Of a DNA stretch of 64,000 nt, positions 27,372 to 37,995 are shown in pieces; position 1 is the stretch's first letter; the number at the start of each line of letters is the position of its first letter. The DNA is from Auanema rhodensis. Taxonomy: Eukaryota; Nematoda; Chromadorea; Rhabditida; Rhabditidae. Under the pieces are notes generated by a model. That model was given only the letters and a program-made list of their open reading frames with translations, did no database searches and had not been told where the DNA came from. The stretch spans positions 3,596,001 through 3,660,000 of the forward strand of contig OZ059897.1 in the NCBI GenBank assembly GCA_964057225.1. Reading direction: 5' to 3'. Made by a program: the position numbers and the translations under genes.

Positions 27372-28775
27372 ACCGAGATATCAACTGATATAGGTTCACA
27401 CTTATATCCTCGATTTTCACCCTGAAGAATTTATTTTTTCGTTGAATAACATTGTCCATCGTCTTCGCCTTGAAAAAAGGAATCTAAAAACATCTACTTT
27501 TTGTGAAATTATTTAGAAATTTTTCGGGAAAATTTTTGTCAAAATGTTTTTGGAAGCAATGTTGAGTGTACATGGGAACTCAGCATACACTAATGCATTA
27601 TTTTTCAAACGATAATAACTAATTTTTGTATAGAGCATTTCTCAATGTAGTATAGTGCATTCGATGCGGATTTTTAAGCTGCGTTGATCTGTGTTATCAG
27701 ATTTGAGTTAGCTTAAAAATGCACCGAGATATCAACTGATATATGTTCACACTCATATCCTCGATTATCACCCTGAAGAATTGATTTTTTCGTTGAAAAA
27801 CATTGTCCATCGTATTTTTCTTGAAAAAAGGAATCTAAAAACATCTACTTTTTGTGAAATTATTTAGAAATTTTTCGGGAAAATTTTTGTCAAAATGTTT
27901 TTGGAAGCAATGTTGAGTGTACATGGGAACTCAACATACACTAATGCATTATTTTTCAAACGATCATAACTAATTCTTGTATAGAGCGTTTCTCAATGTA
28001 GTATAGTGCATTCGATGCGGATTTTTAAGCTGCGTTGATCTGTGTTATCAGATTTGAGTTAGCTTAAAAATGCACCGAGATATCAACTGATATATGTTCA
28101 CACTTATATCCTCGATTTTCACCCTGAAGAAATGATTTTTTCGTTGAATAACATTGTCCATCGTCTTCGTCTTGAAAAAAGGAATCTAAAAACATCTACT
28201 TTTTGTGAAATTATTTAGAAATTTTTCGGGAAAATTTTTGTCAAAATGTTTTTGGAAGCAATGTTGAGTGTACATGGGAACTCAACATACACTAATGCAT
28301 TATTTTTCAAACGATCATAACTAATTTTTGTATAGAGCGTTTCTCAATGTGGTATAGTGCATTCGATGCGGATTTTTAAGCTGCGTTGATCTGTGTTATC
28401 AGATTTGAGTTAACTTAAAAATGCACCGAGATATCAACTGATATATGTTCACACTTATATCCTCGATTTTCACCCTGAAGAGATGATTTTTCCGTTGAAT
28501 AACATTGTCCATCGTCTTCGTCTTGAAAAAAGGAATCTAAAAACATCTACTTTTTGTGAAATTATTTAGAAATTTTTCGGGAAAATTTTTGTCAAAATGT
28601 TTTTGGAAGCAATGTTGAGTGTACATGGGAACTCAACATACACTAATGCATTATTTTTCAAACGATCATAACTTATTTTTGTATAGAGCGTTTCTCAATG
28701 TAGTGTAGTGCATTCGATGCGGATTTTTAAGCTGCGTCGATCTGTGTTATCCGATTTGAGCTAGCTTGAAAATGT
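27372..28775 (+). repeat. Four-monomer unit 79-82
   Basis: This unit is bounded by C-type tails. Its first monomer has unique variants 'gaatttattt', 'gccttg' and 'gagcatttc', reproduced exactly 26,302 bp downstream at 53674. Its last monomer has 'tttttccg' near 28490, likewise reproduced at 54727. These are strong anchors for the macro-duplication. Confidence 0.8.
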
Positions 28776-30885
28776 ACCGAGATATCAACTGATATATGTT
28801 CACACTTATATCCTCGATTTTCACCCTGAAGAAATGATTTTTTCGTTGAATAACATTGTCCATCGTCTTAGTCTTGAAAAAAGGAAACTGAAAACATCTA
28901 CTTTTTGTGAAATTATTTAGAAATTTTTCGGGAAAATTTTTGTCAAAATGTTTTTGGAAGCAATATTGAGTGTACATGGGAACTCAACATACACTAATGC
29001 ATTATTTTTCAAACGATCATAACTAATTTTTGTAAATAGCGTTTCTCAATGTAGTATAGTGCATTCGATGCGGATTTTTAAGCTGCGTGGATCTGTGTTA
29101 TCAGATTTGAGTTAGCTTAAAAATGCACCGAGATATCAACTGATATAGGTTCACACTTATATCCTCGATTTTCACCCTGAAGAAATGATTTTTTCGTTGA
29201 AAAACATTGTCCATCGTATTCGTCTTGAAAAAAGGAATCTAAAAACATCTACTTTTTGTGAAATTATTTAGAAATTTTTCGGGAAAATTTTTGTCAAAAT
29301 GTTTTTGGAAGCAATGTTGAGTTTACATGGGAACTCAACATACACTAATGCATTATTTTTCAAACGATCATAACTAATTTTTGTATAGAGCGTTTCTCAA
29401 TGTAGTATAGTGCATTCGATGCGGATTTTTAAGCTGCGTTGATCTGTGTTATCAGATTTGAGTTAACTTAAAAATGCACCGAGATATCAACTGATATATG
29501 TTCACACTCATATCCCCGATTATCACCCTGAAGAATTGATTTTTTCGTTGAAAAACATTGTCCATCGTATTTTTCTTGAAAAAAGGAATCTAAAAACATC
29601 TACTTTTTGTGAAATTATTTAGAAATTTTTCGGGAAAATTTGTCAAAATGTTTTTGGAAGCAATGTTGAGTGTACATGGGAACTCAACATACACTAATGC
29701 ATTATTTTTCAAACGATCATAACTAATTCTTGTATAGAGCGTTTCTCAATGTAGTATAGTGCATTCGATGCGGATTTTTAAGCTGCGTTGATCTGTGTTA
29801 TCAGATTTGAGTTAGCTTAAAAATGCACCGAGATATCAACTGATATATGTTCACACTTATATCCTCGATTTTCACCCTGAAGAAATGATTTTTTCGTTGA
29901 ATAACATTGTCCATCGTCTTCGTCTTGAAAAAAGGAATCTAAAAACATCTACTTTTTGTGAAATTATTTAGAAATTTTTCGGGAAAATTTTTGTCAAAAT
30001 GTTTTTGGAAGCAATGTTGAGTGTACATGGGAACTCAACATACACTAATGCATTATTTTTCAAACGATCATAACTAATTTTTGTATAGAGCGTTTCTCAA
30101 TGTGGTATAGTGCATTCGATGCGGATTTTTAAGCTGCGTTGATCTGTGTTATCAGATTTGAGTTAACTTAAAAATGCACCGAGATATCAACTGATATATG
30201 TTCACACTTATATCCTCGATTTTCACCCTGAAGAGATGATTTTTTCGTTGAATAACATTGTCCATCGTCTTCGTCTTGAAAAAAGGAATCTAAAAACATC
30301 TACTTTTTGTGAAATTATTTAGAAATTTTTCGGGAAAATTTTTGTCAAAATGTTTTTGGAAGCAATGTTGAGTGTACATGGGAACTCAACATACACTAAT
30401 GCATTATTTTTCAAACGATCATAACTTATTTTTGTATAGAGCGTTTCTCAATGTAGTGTAGTGCATTCGATGCGGATTTTTAAGCTGCGTCGATCTGTGT
30501 TATCCGATTTGAGCTAGCTTGAAAATGTACCGAGATATCAACTGATATATGTTCACACTTATATCCTCGATTTTCACCCTGAAGAAATGATTTTTTCGTT
30601 GAATAACATTGTCCATCGTCTTAGTCTTGAAAAAAGGAAACTGAAAACATCTACTTTTTGTGAAATTATTTAGAAATTTTTCGGGAAAATTTTTGTCAAA
30701 ATGTTTTTGGAAGCAATATTGAGTGTACATGGGAACTCAACATACACTAATGCATTATTTTTCGAACGATCATAACTAATTTTTGTAAATAGCGTTTCTC
30801 AATGTAGTATAGTGCATTCGATGCGGATTTTTAAGCTGCGTGGATCTGTGTTATCAGATTTGAGTTAGCTTAAAAATGCACCGAG

Positions 30886-30899
30886 ATATCAACTGATAT
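30886..30899. repeat. Short dyad with GATATC hexamer (representative copy)
   Basis: The arms 'atatca' and 'tgatat' are separated by two bases. A copy occurs near the start of almost every monomer and includes the palindromic hexamer GATATC. Visible exceptions are the monomers starting at 22107 ('gaaatatc'), 45269 and 46654 ('gatataaac'). It could serve as a protein-binding dyad, but nothing in the sequence shows that it does. Confidence 0.7.
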
Positions 30900-30980
30900 A
30901 TGTTCACACTTATATCCTCGATTTTCACCCTGAAGAAATGATTTTTTCGTTGAATAACATTGTCCATCGTCTTCGTCTTG

Positions 30981-31059
30981 AAAAAAGGAATCTAAAAACA
31001 TCTACTTTTTGTGAAATTATTTAGAAATTTTTCGGGAAAATTTTTGTCAAAATGTTTTT
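30981..31059. other. A/T-tract cluster in each monomer, possible intrinsic curvature
   Basis: Within about 80 bp the monomer carries runs A6, A5, T5, A3T5, A4T5 and A4TGT5, several of them centred about 12-13 bp apart. Repeated A-tracts close to the helical repeat can bend DNA and are common in satellites. The spacing here is somewhat longer than one turn (10.5 bp), so strong curvature is only a possibility. Most length changes between monomers fall in these runs: the 1-bp losses in the monomers at 1405, 4914, 8072, 11230, 12282, 12632 and 13684, and the 2-bp losses at 29478, 34390, 55780 and 60692. Confidence 0.5.
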
Positions 31060-31066
31060 GGAAGCA

Positions 31067-31094
31067 ATGTTGAGTGTACATGGGAACTCAACAT
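31067..31094. repeat. Perfect 9-bp inverted repeat, potential hairpin (representative copy)
   Basis: The arms 'atgttgagt' and 'actcaacat' are exact reverse complements with a 10-base loop, 'gtacatggga'. The element sits at monomer positions 188-215 in nearly all copies. Variants weaken the stem without a matching change in the other arm: 'atattgagt' in the 23511 class (A-C mismatch), 'actcagcat' in the 23862 class (T-G wobble), 'atgctgagt' in the monomers at 49813 and 52270, and 'atgttaagt' at 39653. The 'gagtttacat' class changes only the loop. The lack of paired changes argues against selection for an RNA stem, although a DNA cruciform or dimeric protein site remains possible. Confidence 0.75.
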
Positions 31095-31177
31095 ACACTA
31101 ATGCATTATTTTTCAAACGATCATAACTAATTTTTGTATAGAGCGTTTCTCAATGTAGTATAGTGCATTCGATGCGG

Positions 31178-31228
31178 ATTTTTAAGCTGCGTTGATCTGT
31201 GTTATCAGATTTGAGTTAACTTAAAAAT
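31178..31228. repeat. Nested dyad at monomer end (outer 9-11 bp, inner 5 bp)
   Basis: The outer arms are 'atttttaag' and 'cttaaaaat' (9 bp). In monomers ending 'gttagc' the match grows to 11 bp ('atttttaagct' with 'agcttaaaaat'). Inside the loop, 'atctg' and 'cagat' form a second 5-bp dyad around 'tgttat'. In the C-type tail both pairings are damaged ('ccgat' instead of 'cagat', and 'cttgaaaat' in the outer arm). The element abuts the junction with the next monomer. Confidence 0.65.
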
Positions 31229-33687
31229 GCACCGAGATATCAACTGATATATGTTCACACTTATATCCTCGATTTTCACCCTGAAGAGATGATTTTTTCG
31301 TTGAATAACATTGTCCATCGTCTTCGTCTTGAAAAAAGGAATCTAAAAACATCTACTTTTTGTGAAATTATTTAGAAATTTTTCGGGAAAATTTTTGTCA
31401 AAATGTTTTTGGAAGCAATGTTGAGTGTACATGGGAACTCAACATACACTAATGCATTATTTTTCAAACGATCATAACTTATTTTTGTATAGAGCGTTTC
31501 TCAATGTAGTATAGTGCATTCGATGCGGATTTTTAAGCTGCGTGGATCTGTGTTATCAGATTTGAGTTAGCTTAAAAATGCACCGAGATATCAACTGATA
31601 TAGGTTCACACTTATATCCTCGATTTTCACCCTGAAGAAATGATTTTTTCGTTGAAAAACATTGTCCATCGTATTCGTCTTGAAAAAAGGAATCTAAAAA
31701 CATCTACTTTTTGTGAAATTATTTAGAAATTTTTCGGGAAAATTTTTGTCAAAATGTTTTTGGAAGCAATGTTGAGTTTACATGGGAACTCAACATACAC
31801 TAATGCATTATTTTTCAAACGATCATAACTAATTTTTGTATAGAGCGTTTCTCAATGTGGTATAGTGCATTCGATGCGGATTTTTAAGCTGCGTTGATCT
31901 GTGTTATCAGATTTGAGTTAACTTAAAAATGCACCGAGATATCAACTGATATATGTTCACACTTATATCTTCGATTTTCACCCTGAAGAGATGATTTTTT
32001 CGTTGAATAACATTGTCCATCGTCTTCGTCTTGAAAAAAGGAATCTAAAAACATCTACTTTTTGTGAAATTATTTAGAAATTTTTCGGGAAAATTTTTGT
32101 CAAAATGTTTTTGGAAGCAATGTTGAGTGTACATGGGAACTCAACATACACTAATGCATTATTTTTCAAACGATCATAACTTATTTTTGTATAGAGCGTT
32201 TCTCAATGTAGTATAGTGCATTCGATGCGGATTTTTAAGCTGCGTGGATCTGTGTTATCAGATTTGAGTTAGCTTAAAAATGCACCCAGATATCAACTGA
32301 TATAGGTTCACACTTATATCCTCGATTTTCACCCTGAAGAAATGATTTTTTCGTTGAAAAACATTGTCCATCGTATTCGTCTTGAAAAAAGGAATCTAAA
32401 AACATCTACTTTTTGTGAAATTATTTAGAAATTTTTCGGGAAAATTTTTGTCAAAATGTTTTTGGAAGCAATGTTGAGTTTACATGGGAACTCAACATAC
32501 ACTAATGCATTATTTTTCAAACGATCATAACTAATTTTTGTATAGAGCGTTTCTCAATGTAGTATAGTGCATTCGATGCGGATTTTTAAGCTGCGTTGAT
32601 CTGTGTTATCAGATTTGAGTTAACTTAAAAATGCACCGAGATATCAACTGATATATGTTCACACTCATATCCCCGATTATCACCCTGAAGAATTGATTTT
32701 TTCGTTGAAAAACATTGTCCATCGTATTTTTCTTGAAAAAAGGAATCTAAAAACATCTACTTTTTGTGAAATTATTTAGAAATTTTTCGGGAAAATTTTT
32801 GTCAAAATGTTTTTGGAAGCAATGTTGAGTGTACATGGGAACTCAACATACACTAATGCATTATTTTTCAAACGATCATAACTAATTCTTGTATAGAGCG
32901 TTTCTCAATGTAGTATAGTGCATTCGATGCGGATTTTTAAGCTGCGTTGATCTGTGTTATCAGATTTGAGTTAGCTTAAAAATGCACCGAGATATCAACT
33001 GATATATGTTCACACTTATATCCTCGATTTTCACCCTGAAGAAATGATTTTTTCGTTGAATAACATTGTCCATCGTCTTCGTCTTGAAAAAAGGAATCTA
33101 AAAACATCTACTTTTTGTGAAATTATTTAGAAATTTTTCGGGAAAATTTTTGTCAAAATGTTTTTGGAAGCAATGTTGAGTGTACATGGGAACTCAACAT
33201 ACACTAATGCATTATTTTTCAAACGATCATAACTAATTTTTGTATAGAGCGTTTCTCAATGTGGTATAGTGCATTCGATGCGGATTTTTAAGCTGCGTTG
33301 ATCTGTGTTATCAGATTTGAGTTAACTTAAAAATGCACCGAGATATCAACTGATATATGTTCACACTTATATCCTCGATTTTCACCCTGAAGAGATGATT
33401 TTTTCGTTGAATAACATTGTCCATCGTCTTCGTCTTGAAAAAAGGAATCTAAAAACATCTACTTTTTGTGAAATTATTTAGAAATTTTTCGGGAAAATTT
33501 TTGTCAAAATGTTTTTGGAAGCAATGTTGAGTGTACATGGGAACTCAACATACACTAATGCATTATTTTTCAAACGATCATAACTAATTTTTGTATAGAG
33601 CGTTTCTCAATGTGGTATAGTGCATTCGATGCGGATTTTTAAGCTGCGTCGATCTGTGTTATCCGATTTGAGCTAGCTTGAAAATGT

Positions 33688-36600
33688 ACCGAGATATCAA
33701 CTGATATATGTTCACACTTATATCCTCGATTTTCACCCTGAAGAAATGATTTTTTCGTTGAATAACATTGTCCATCGTCTTAGTCTTGGAAAAAGGAAAC
33801 TGAAAACATCTACTTTTTGTGAAATTATTTAGAAATTTTTCGGGAAAATTTTTGTCAAAATGTTTTTGGAAGCAATATTGAGTGTACATGGGAACTCAAC
33901 ATACACTAATGCATTATTTTTCAAACGATCATAACTAATTTTTGTAAATAGCGTTTCTCAATGTAGTATAGTGCATTCGATGCGGATTTTTAAGCTGCGT
34001 GGATCTGTGTTATCAGATTTGAGTTAGCTTAAAAATGCACCGAGATATCAACTGATATAGGTTCACACTTATATCCTCGATTTTCACCCTGAAGAAATGA
34101 TTTTTTCGTTGAAAAACATTGTCCATCGTATTCGTCTTGAAAAAAGGAATCTAAAAACATCTACTTTTTGTGAAATTATTTAGAAATTTTTCGGGAAAAT
34201 TTTTGTCAAAATGTTTTTGGAAGCAATGTTGAGTTTACATGGGAACTCAACATACACTAATGCATTATTTTTCAAACGATCATAACTAATTTTTGTATAG
34301 AGCGTTTCTCAATGTAGTATAGTGCATTCGATGCGGATTTTTAAGCTGCGTTGATCTGTGTTATCAGATTTGAGTTAACTTAAAAATGCACCGAGATATC
34401 AACTGATATATGTTCACACTCATATCCCCGATTATCACCCTGAAGAATTGATTTTTTCGTTGAAAAACATTGTCCATCGTATTTTTCTTGAAAAAAGGAA
34501 TCTAAAAACATCTACTTTTTGTGAAATTATTTAGAAATTTTTCGGGAAAATTTGTCAAAATGTTTTTGGAAGCAATGTTGAGTGTACATGGGAACTCAAC
34601 ATACACTAATGCATTATTTTTCAAACGATCATAACTAATTCTTGTATAGAGCGTTTCTCAATGTAGTATAGTGCATTCGATGCGGATTTTTAAGCTGCGT
34701 TGATCTGTGTTATCAGATTTGAGTTAGCTTAAAAATGCACCGAGATATCAACTGATATATGTTCACACTTATATCCTCGATTTTCACCCTGAAGAAATGA
34801 TTTTTTCGTTGAATAACATTGTCCATCGTCTTCGTCTTGAAAAAAGGAATCTAAAAACATCTACTTTTTGTGAAATTATTTAGAAATTTTTCGGGAAAAT
34901 TTTTGTCAAAATGTTTTTGGAAGCAATGTTGAGTGTACATGGGAACTCAACATACACTAATGCATTATTTTTCAAACGATCATAACTAATTTTTGTATAG
35001 AGCGTTTCTCAATGTGGTATAGTGCATTCGATGCGGATTTTTAAGCTGCGTTGATCTGTGTTATCAGATTTGAGTTAACTTAAAAATGCACCGAGATATC
35101 AACTGATATATGTTCACACTTATATCCTCGATTTTCACCCTGAAGAGATGATTTTTTCGTTGAATAACATTGTCCATCGTCTTCGTCTTGAAAAAAGGAA
35201 TCTAAAAACATCTACTTTTTGTGAAATTATTTAGAAATTTTTCGGGAAAATTTTTGTCAAAATGTTTTTGGAAGCAATGTTGAGTGTACATGGGAACTCA
35301 ACATACACTAATGCATTATTTTTCAAACGATCATAACTAATTTTTGTATAGAGCGTTTCTCAATGTGGTATAGTGCATTCGATGCGGATTTTTAAGCTGC
35401 GTTGATCTGTGTTATCAGATTTGAGTTAACTTAAAAATGCACCGAGATATCAACTGATATATGTTCACACTTATATCCTCGATTTTCACCTTGAAGAGAT
35501 GATTTTTTCGTTGAATAACATTGTCCATCGTCTTTGTCTTGAAAAAAGGAATCTAAAAACATCTACTTTTTGTGAAATTATTTAGAAATTTTTCGGGAAA
35601 ATTTTTGTCAAAATGTTTTTGGAAGCAATGTTGAGTGTACATGGGAACTCAACATACACTAATGCATTATTTTTCGAACGATCATAACTAATTTTTGTAA
35701 ATAGCGTTTCTCAATGTAGTATAGTGCATTCGATGCGGATTTTTAAGCTGCGTGGATCTGTGTTATCAGATTTGAGTTAGCTTAAAAATGCACCGAGATA
35801 TCAACTGATATATGTTCACACTTATATCCTCGATTTTCACCCTGAAGAAATGATTTTTTCGTTGAATAACATTGTCCATCGTCTTCGTCTTGAAAAAAGG
35901 AATCTAAAAACATCTACTTTTTGTGAAATTATTCAGAAATTTTTCGGGAAAATTTTTGTCAAAATGTTTTTGGAAGCAATGTTGAGTGTACATGGGAACT
36001 CAACATACACTAATGCATTATTTTTCAAACGATCATAACTAATTTTTGTATAGAGCGTTTCTCAATGTAGTATAGTGCATTCGATGCGGATTTTTAAGCT
36101 GCGTTGATCTGTGTTATCAGATTTGAGTTAACTTAAAAATGCACCGAGATATCAACTGATATATGTTCACACTTATATCCTCGATTTTCACCCTGAAGAG
36201 ATGATTTTTTCGTTGAATAACATTGTCCATCGTCTTCGTCTTGAAAAAAGGAATCTAAAAACATCTACTTTTTGTGAAATTATTTAGAAATTTTTCGGGA
36301 AAATTTTTGTCAAAATGTTTTTGGAAGCAATGTTGAGTGTACATGGGAACTCAACATACACTAATGCATTATTTTTCAAACGATCATAACTTATTTTTGT
36401 ATAGAGCGTTTCTCAATGTAGTATAGTGCATTCGATGCGGATTTTTAAGCTGCGTGGATCTGTGTTATCAGATTTGAGTTAGCTTAAAAATGCACCGAGA
36501 TATCAACTGATATAGGTTCACACTTATATCCTCGATTTTTACCCTGAAGAAATGATTTTTTCGTTGAAAAACATTGTCCATCGTATTCGTCTTGAAAAAA

Positions 36601-37897
36601 GGAATCTAAAAACATCTACTTTTTGTGAAATTATTTAGAAATTTTTCGGGAAAATTTTTGTCAAAATGTTTTTGGAAGCAATGTTGAGTTTACATGGGAA
36701 CTCAACATACACTAATGCATTATTTTTCAAACGATCATATCTAATTTTTGTATAGAGCGTTTCTCAATGTGGTATAGTGCATTCGATGCGGATTTTTAAG
36801 CTGCGTTGATCTGTGTTATCAGATTTGAGTTAACTTAAAAATGCACCGAGATATCAACTGATATATGTTCACACTTATATCCTCGATTTTCACCCTGAAG
36901 AGATGATTTTTTCGTTGAATAACATTGTCCATCGTCTTCGTCTTGAAAAAAGGAATCTAAAAACATCTACTTTTTGTGAAATTATTTAGAAATTTTTCGG
37001 GAAAATTTTTGTCAAAATGTTTTTGGAAGCAATGTTGAGTGTACATGGGAACTCAACATACACTAATGCATTATTTTTCAAACGATCATAACTTATTTTT
37101 GTATAGAGCGTTTCTCAATGTAGTATAGTGCATTCGATGCGGATTTTTAAGCTGCGTGGATCTGTGTTATCAGATTTGAGTTAGCTTAAAAATGCACCGA
37201 GATATCAACTGATATAGGTTCACACATATATCCTCGATTTTCACCCTGAAGAAATGATTTTTTCGTTGAAAAACATTGTCCATCGTATTCGTCTTGAAAA
37301 AAGGAATCTAAAAACATCTACTTTTTGTGAAATTATTTAGAAATTTTTCGGGAAAATTTTTGTCAAAATGTTTTTGGAAGCAATGTTGAGTTTACATGGG
37401 AACTCAACATACACTAATGCATTATTTTTCAAACGATCATAACTAATTTTTGTATAGAGCGTTTCTCAATGTAGTATAGTGCATTCGATGCGGATTTTTA
37501 AGCTGCGTTGATCTGTGTTATCAGATTTGAGTTAACTTAAAAATGCACCGAGATATCAACTGATATATGTTCACACTCATATCCCCGATTATCACCCTGA
37601 AGAATTGATTTTTTCGTTGAAAAACATTGTCCATCGTATTTTTCTTGAAAAAAGGAATCTAAAAACATCTACTTTTTGTGAAATTATTTAGAAATTTTTC
37701 GGGAAAATTTTTGTCAAAATGTTTTTGGAAGCAATGTTGAGTGTACATGGGAACTCAACATACACTAATGCATTATTTTTCAAACGATCATAACTAATTC
37801 TTGTATAGAGCGTTTCTCAATGTAGTATAGTGCATTCGATGCGGATTTTTAAGCTGCGTTGATCTGTGTTATCAGATTTGAGTTAGCTTAAAAATGC
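33688..37897 (+). repeat. 14-monomer higher-order unit, copy 2 (12 monomers preserved)
   Basis: It repeats 28776 onward through the 'catatccccg' monomer at 37547 and then departs from it. It has private changes: 'cttggaaaaagg' near 33787, 'accttgaag' and 'ctttgtcttg' in the monomer at 35441, 'gatttttaccc' and 'catatctaat' in the monomer at 36494, and 'cacacatatatcc' at 37196. Confidence 0.75.
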
Positions 37898-37995
37898 ACC
37901 GAGATATCAACTGATATATGTTCACACTTATATCCTCGATTTTCACCCTGAAGAGATGATTTTTTCGTTGAATAACATTGTCCATCGTCTTCGTC

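Larger units (their letters stand above)
30880..31230 (+). repeat. Reference satellite monomer (351 bp)
   Basis: I use this monomer as the reference because it carries the common base at most variable sites. Hand count: 52 C and 58 G in 351 bp (31% G+C), with 11 CpG. Landmarks in monomer coordinates: a short dyad at 7-20 that includes a GATATC hexamer; a T-run and 'cgttga' near 62-75; A- and T-runs across 102-180; a perfect 9-bp inverted repeat at 188-215; ATGCAT at 222-227; and a nested dyad at 299-349. Sites that define monomer classes include 'atatatg' or 'atatagg' (about 22), 'cttata' or 'ctcata' (about 31), 'gaaatg', 'gagatg' or 'gaattg' (about 57), 'gaataac' or 'gaaaaac' (about 75), 'gtcttcg' or 'gtattcg' (about 92), the 'taatt' region (about 240), 'gtagtatag' or 'gtggtatag' (about 277) and the tail 'gttaac', 'gttagc' or 'gctagc' (about 337). 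Confidence 0.95.
28776..33687 (+). repeat. 14-monomer higher-order unit (4,912 bp), copy 1
   Basis: This is a run of 14 monomers whose order is repeated from 33688. Shared markers at the 14-monomer offset include the 'cttagtcttg' monomer (28776 and 33688), 'gagtttacat' (29127 and 34039), 'catatccccg' with a 2-bp loss in the A4T5 run (29478 and 34390), and the later 'gagtttacat/catatccccg' pair without the loss (32284-32985 and 37196-37897). Pairs that do not match well are 30178 with 35090, the left half of 30529 with 35441, and the right part of 33337. Confidence 0.75.
25007..37698 (+). repeat. Macro-duplication, copy 1 (visible part 12,692 bp)
   Basis: This stretch recurs at 51309-64000 at a constant displacement of 26,302 bp, which is 75 monomers less the 23 bases deleted between (19+2+2). 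Rare private variants recur at the same offset: 'gaatttattt', 'gagcatttc', 'tttttccg', both 2-bp losses, 'ttcgaacg', 'atatcttcg', 'accttgaag' with 'ctttgtcttg', and 'gatttttaccc' with 'catatctaat'. By eye I find four isolated single-base differences and one cluster of four. The left limit is set at 25006 ('catcatc' against 'catcgta'). Because monomers at 25.3-27.0 kb also resemble those at 48-50 kb, the true left breakpoint may lie anywhere between 25.0 and about 27.3 kb. Confidence 0.85.

Noticed and set aside
30945-30961. CENP-B-box-like sequence around 'tttcgttgaa' in each monomer
   Set aside because: The first half resembles the mammalian CENP-B box (TTCG, then an A at the right spacing), but the essential CGGG half is absent. 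The nearby 'ttcgggaaaa' also fails the spacing.
31037-31059. Promoter or terminator signals (TATA-like strings, T-runs after hairpins)
   Set aside because: Such strings are expected in a 31% G+C repeat and recur every 351 bp without an adjacent gene.
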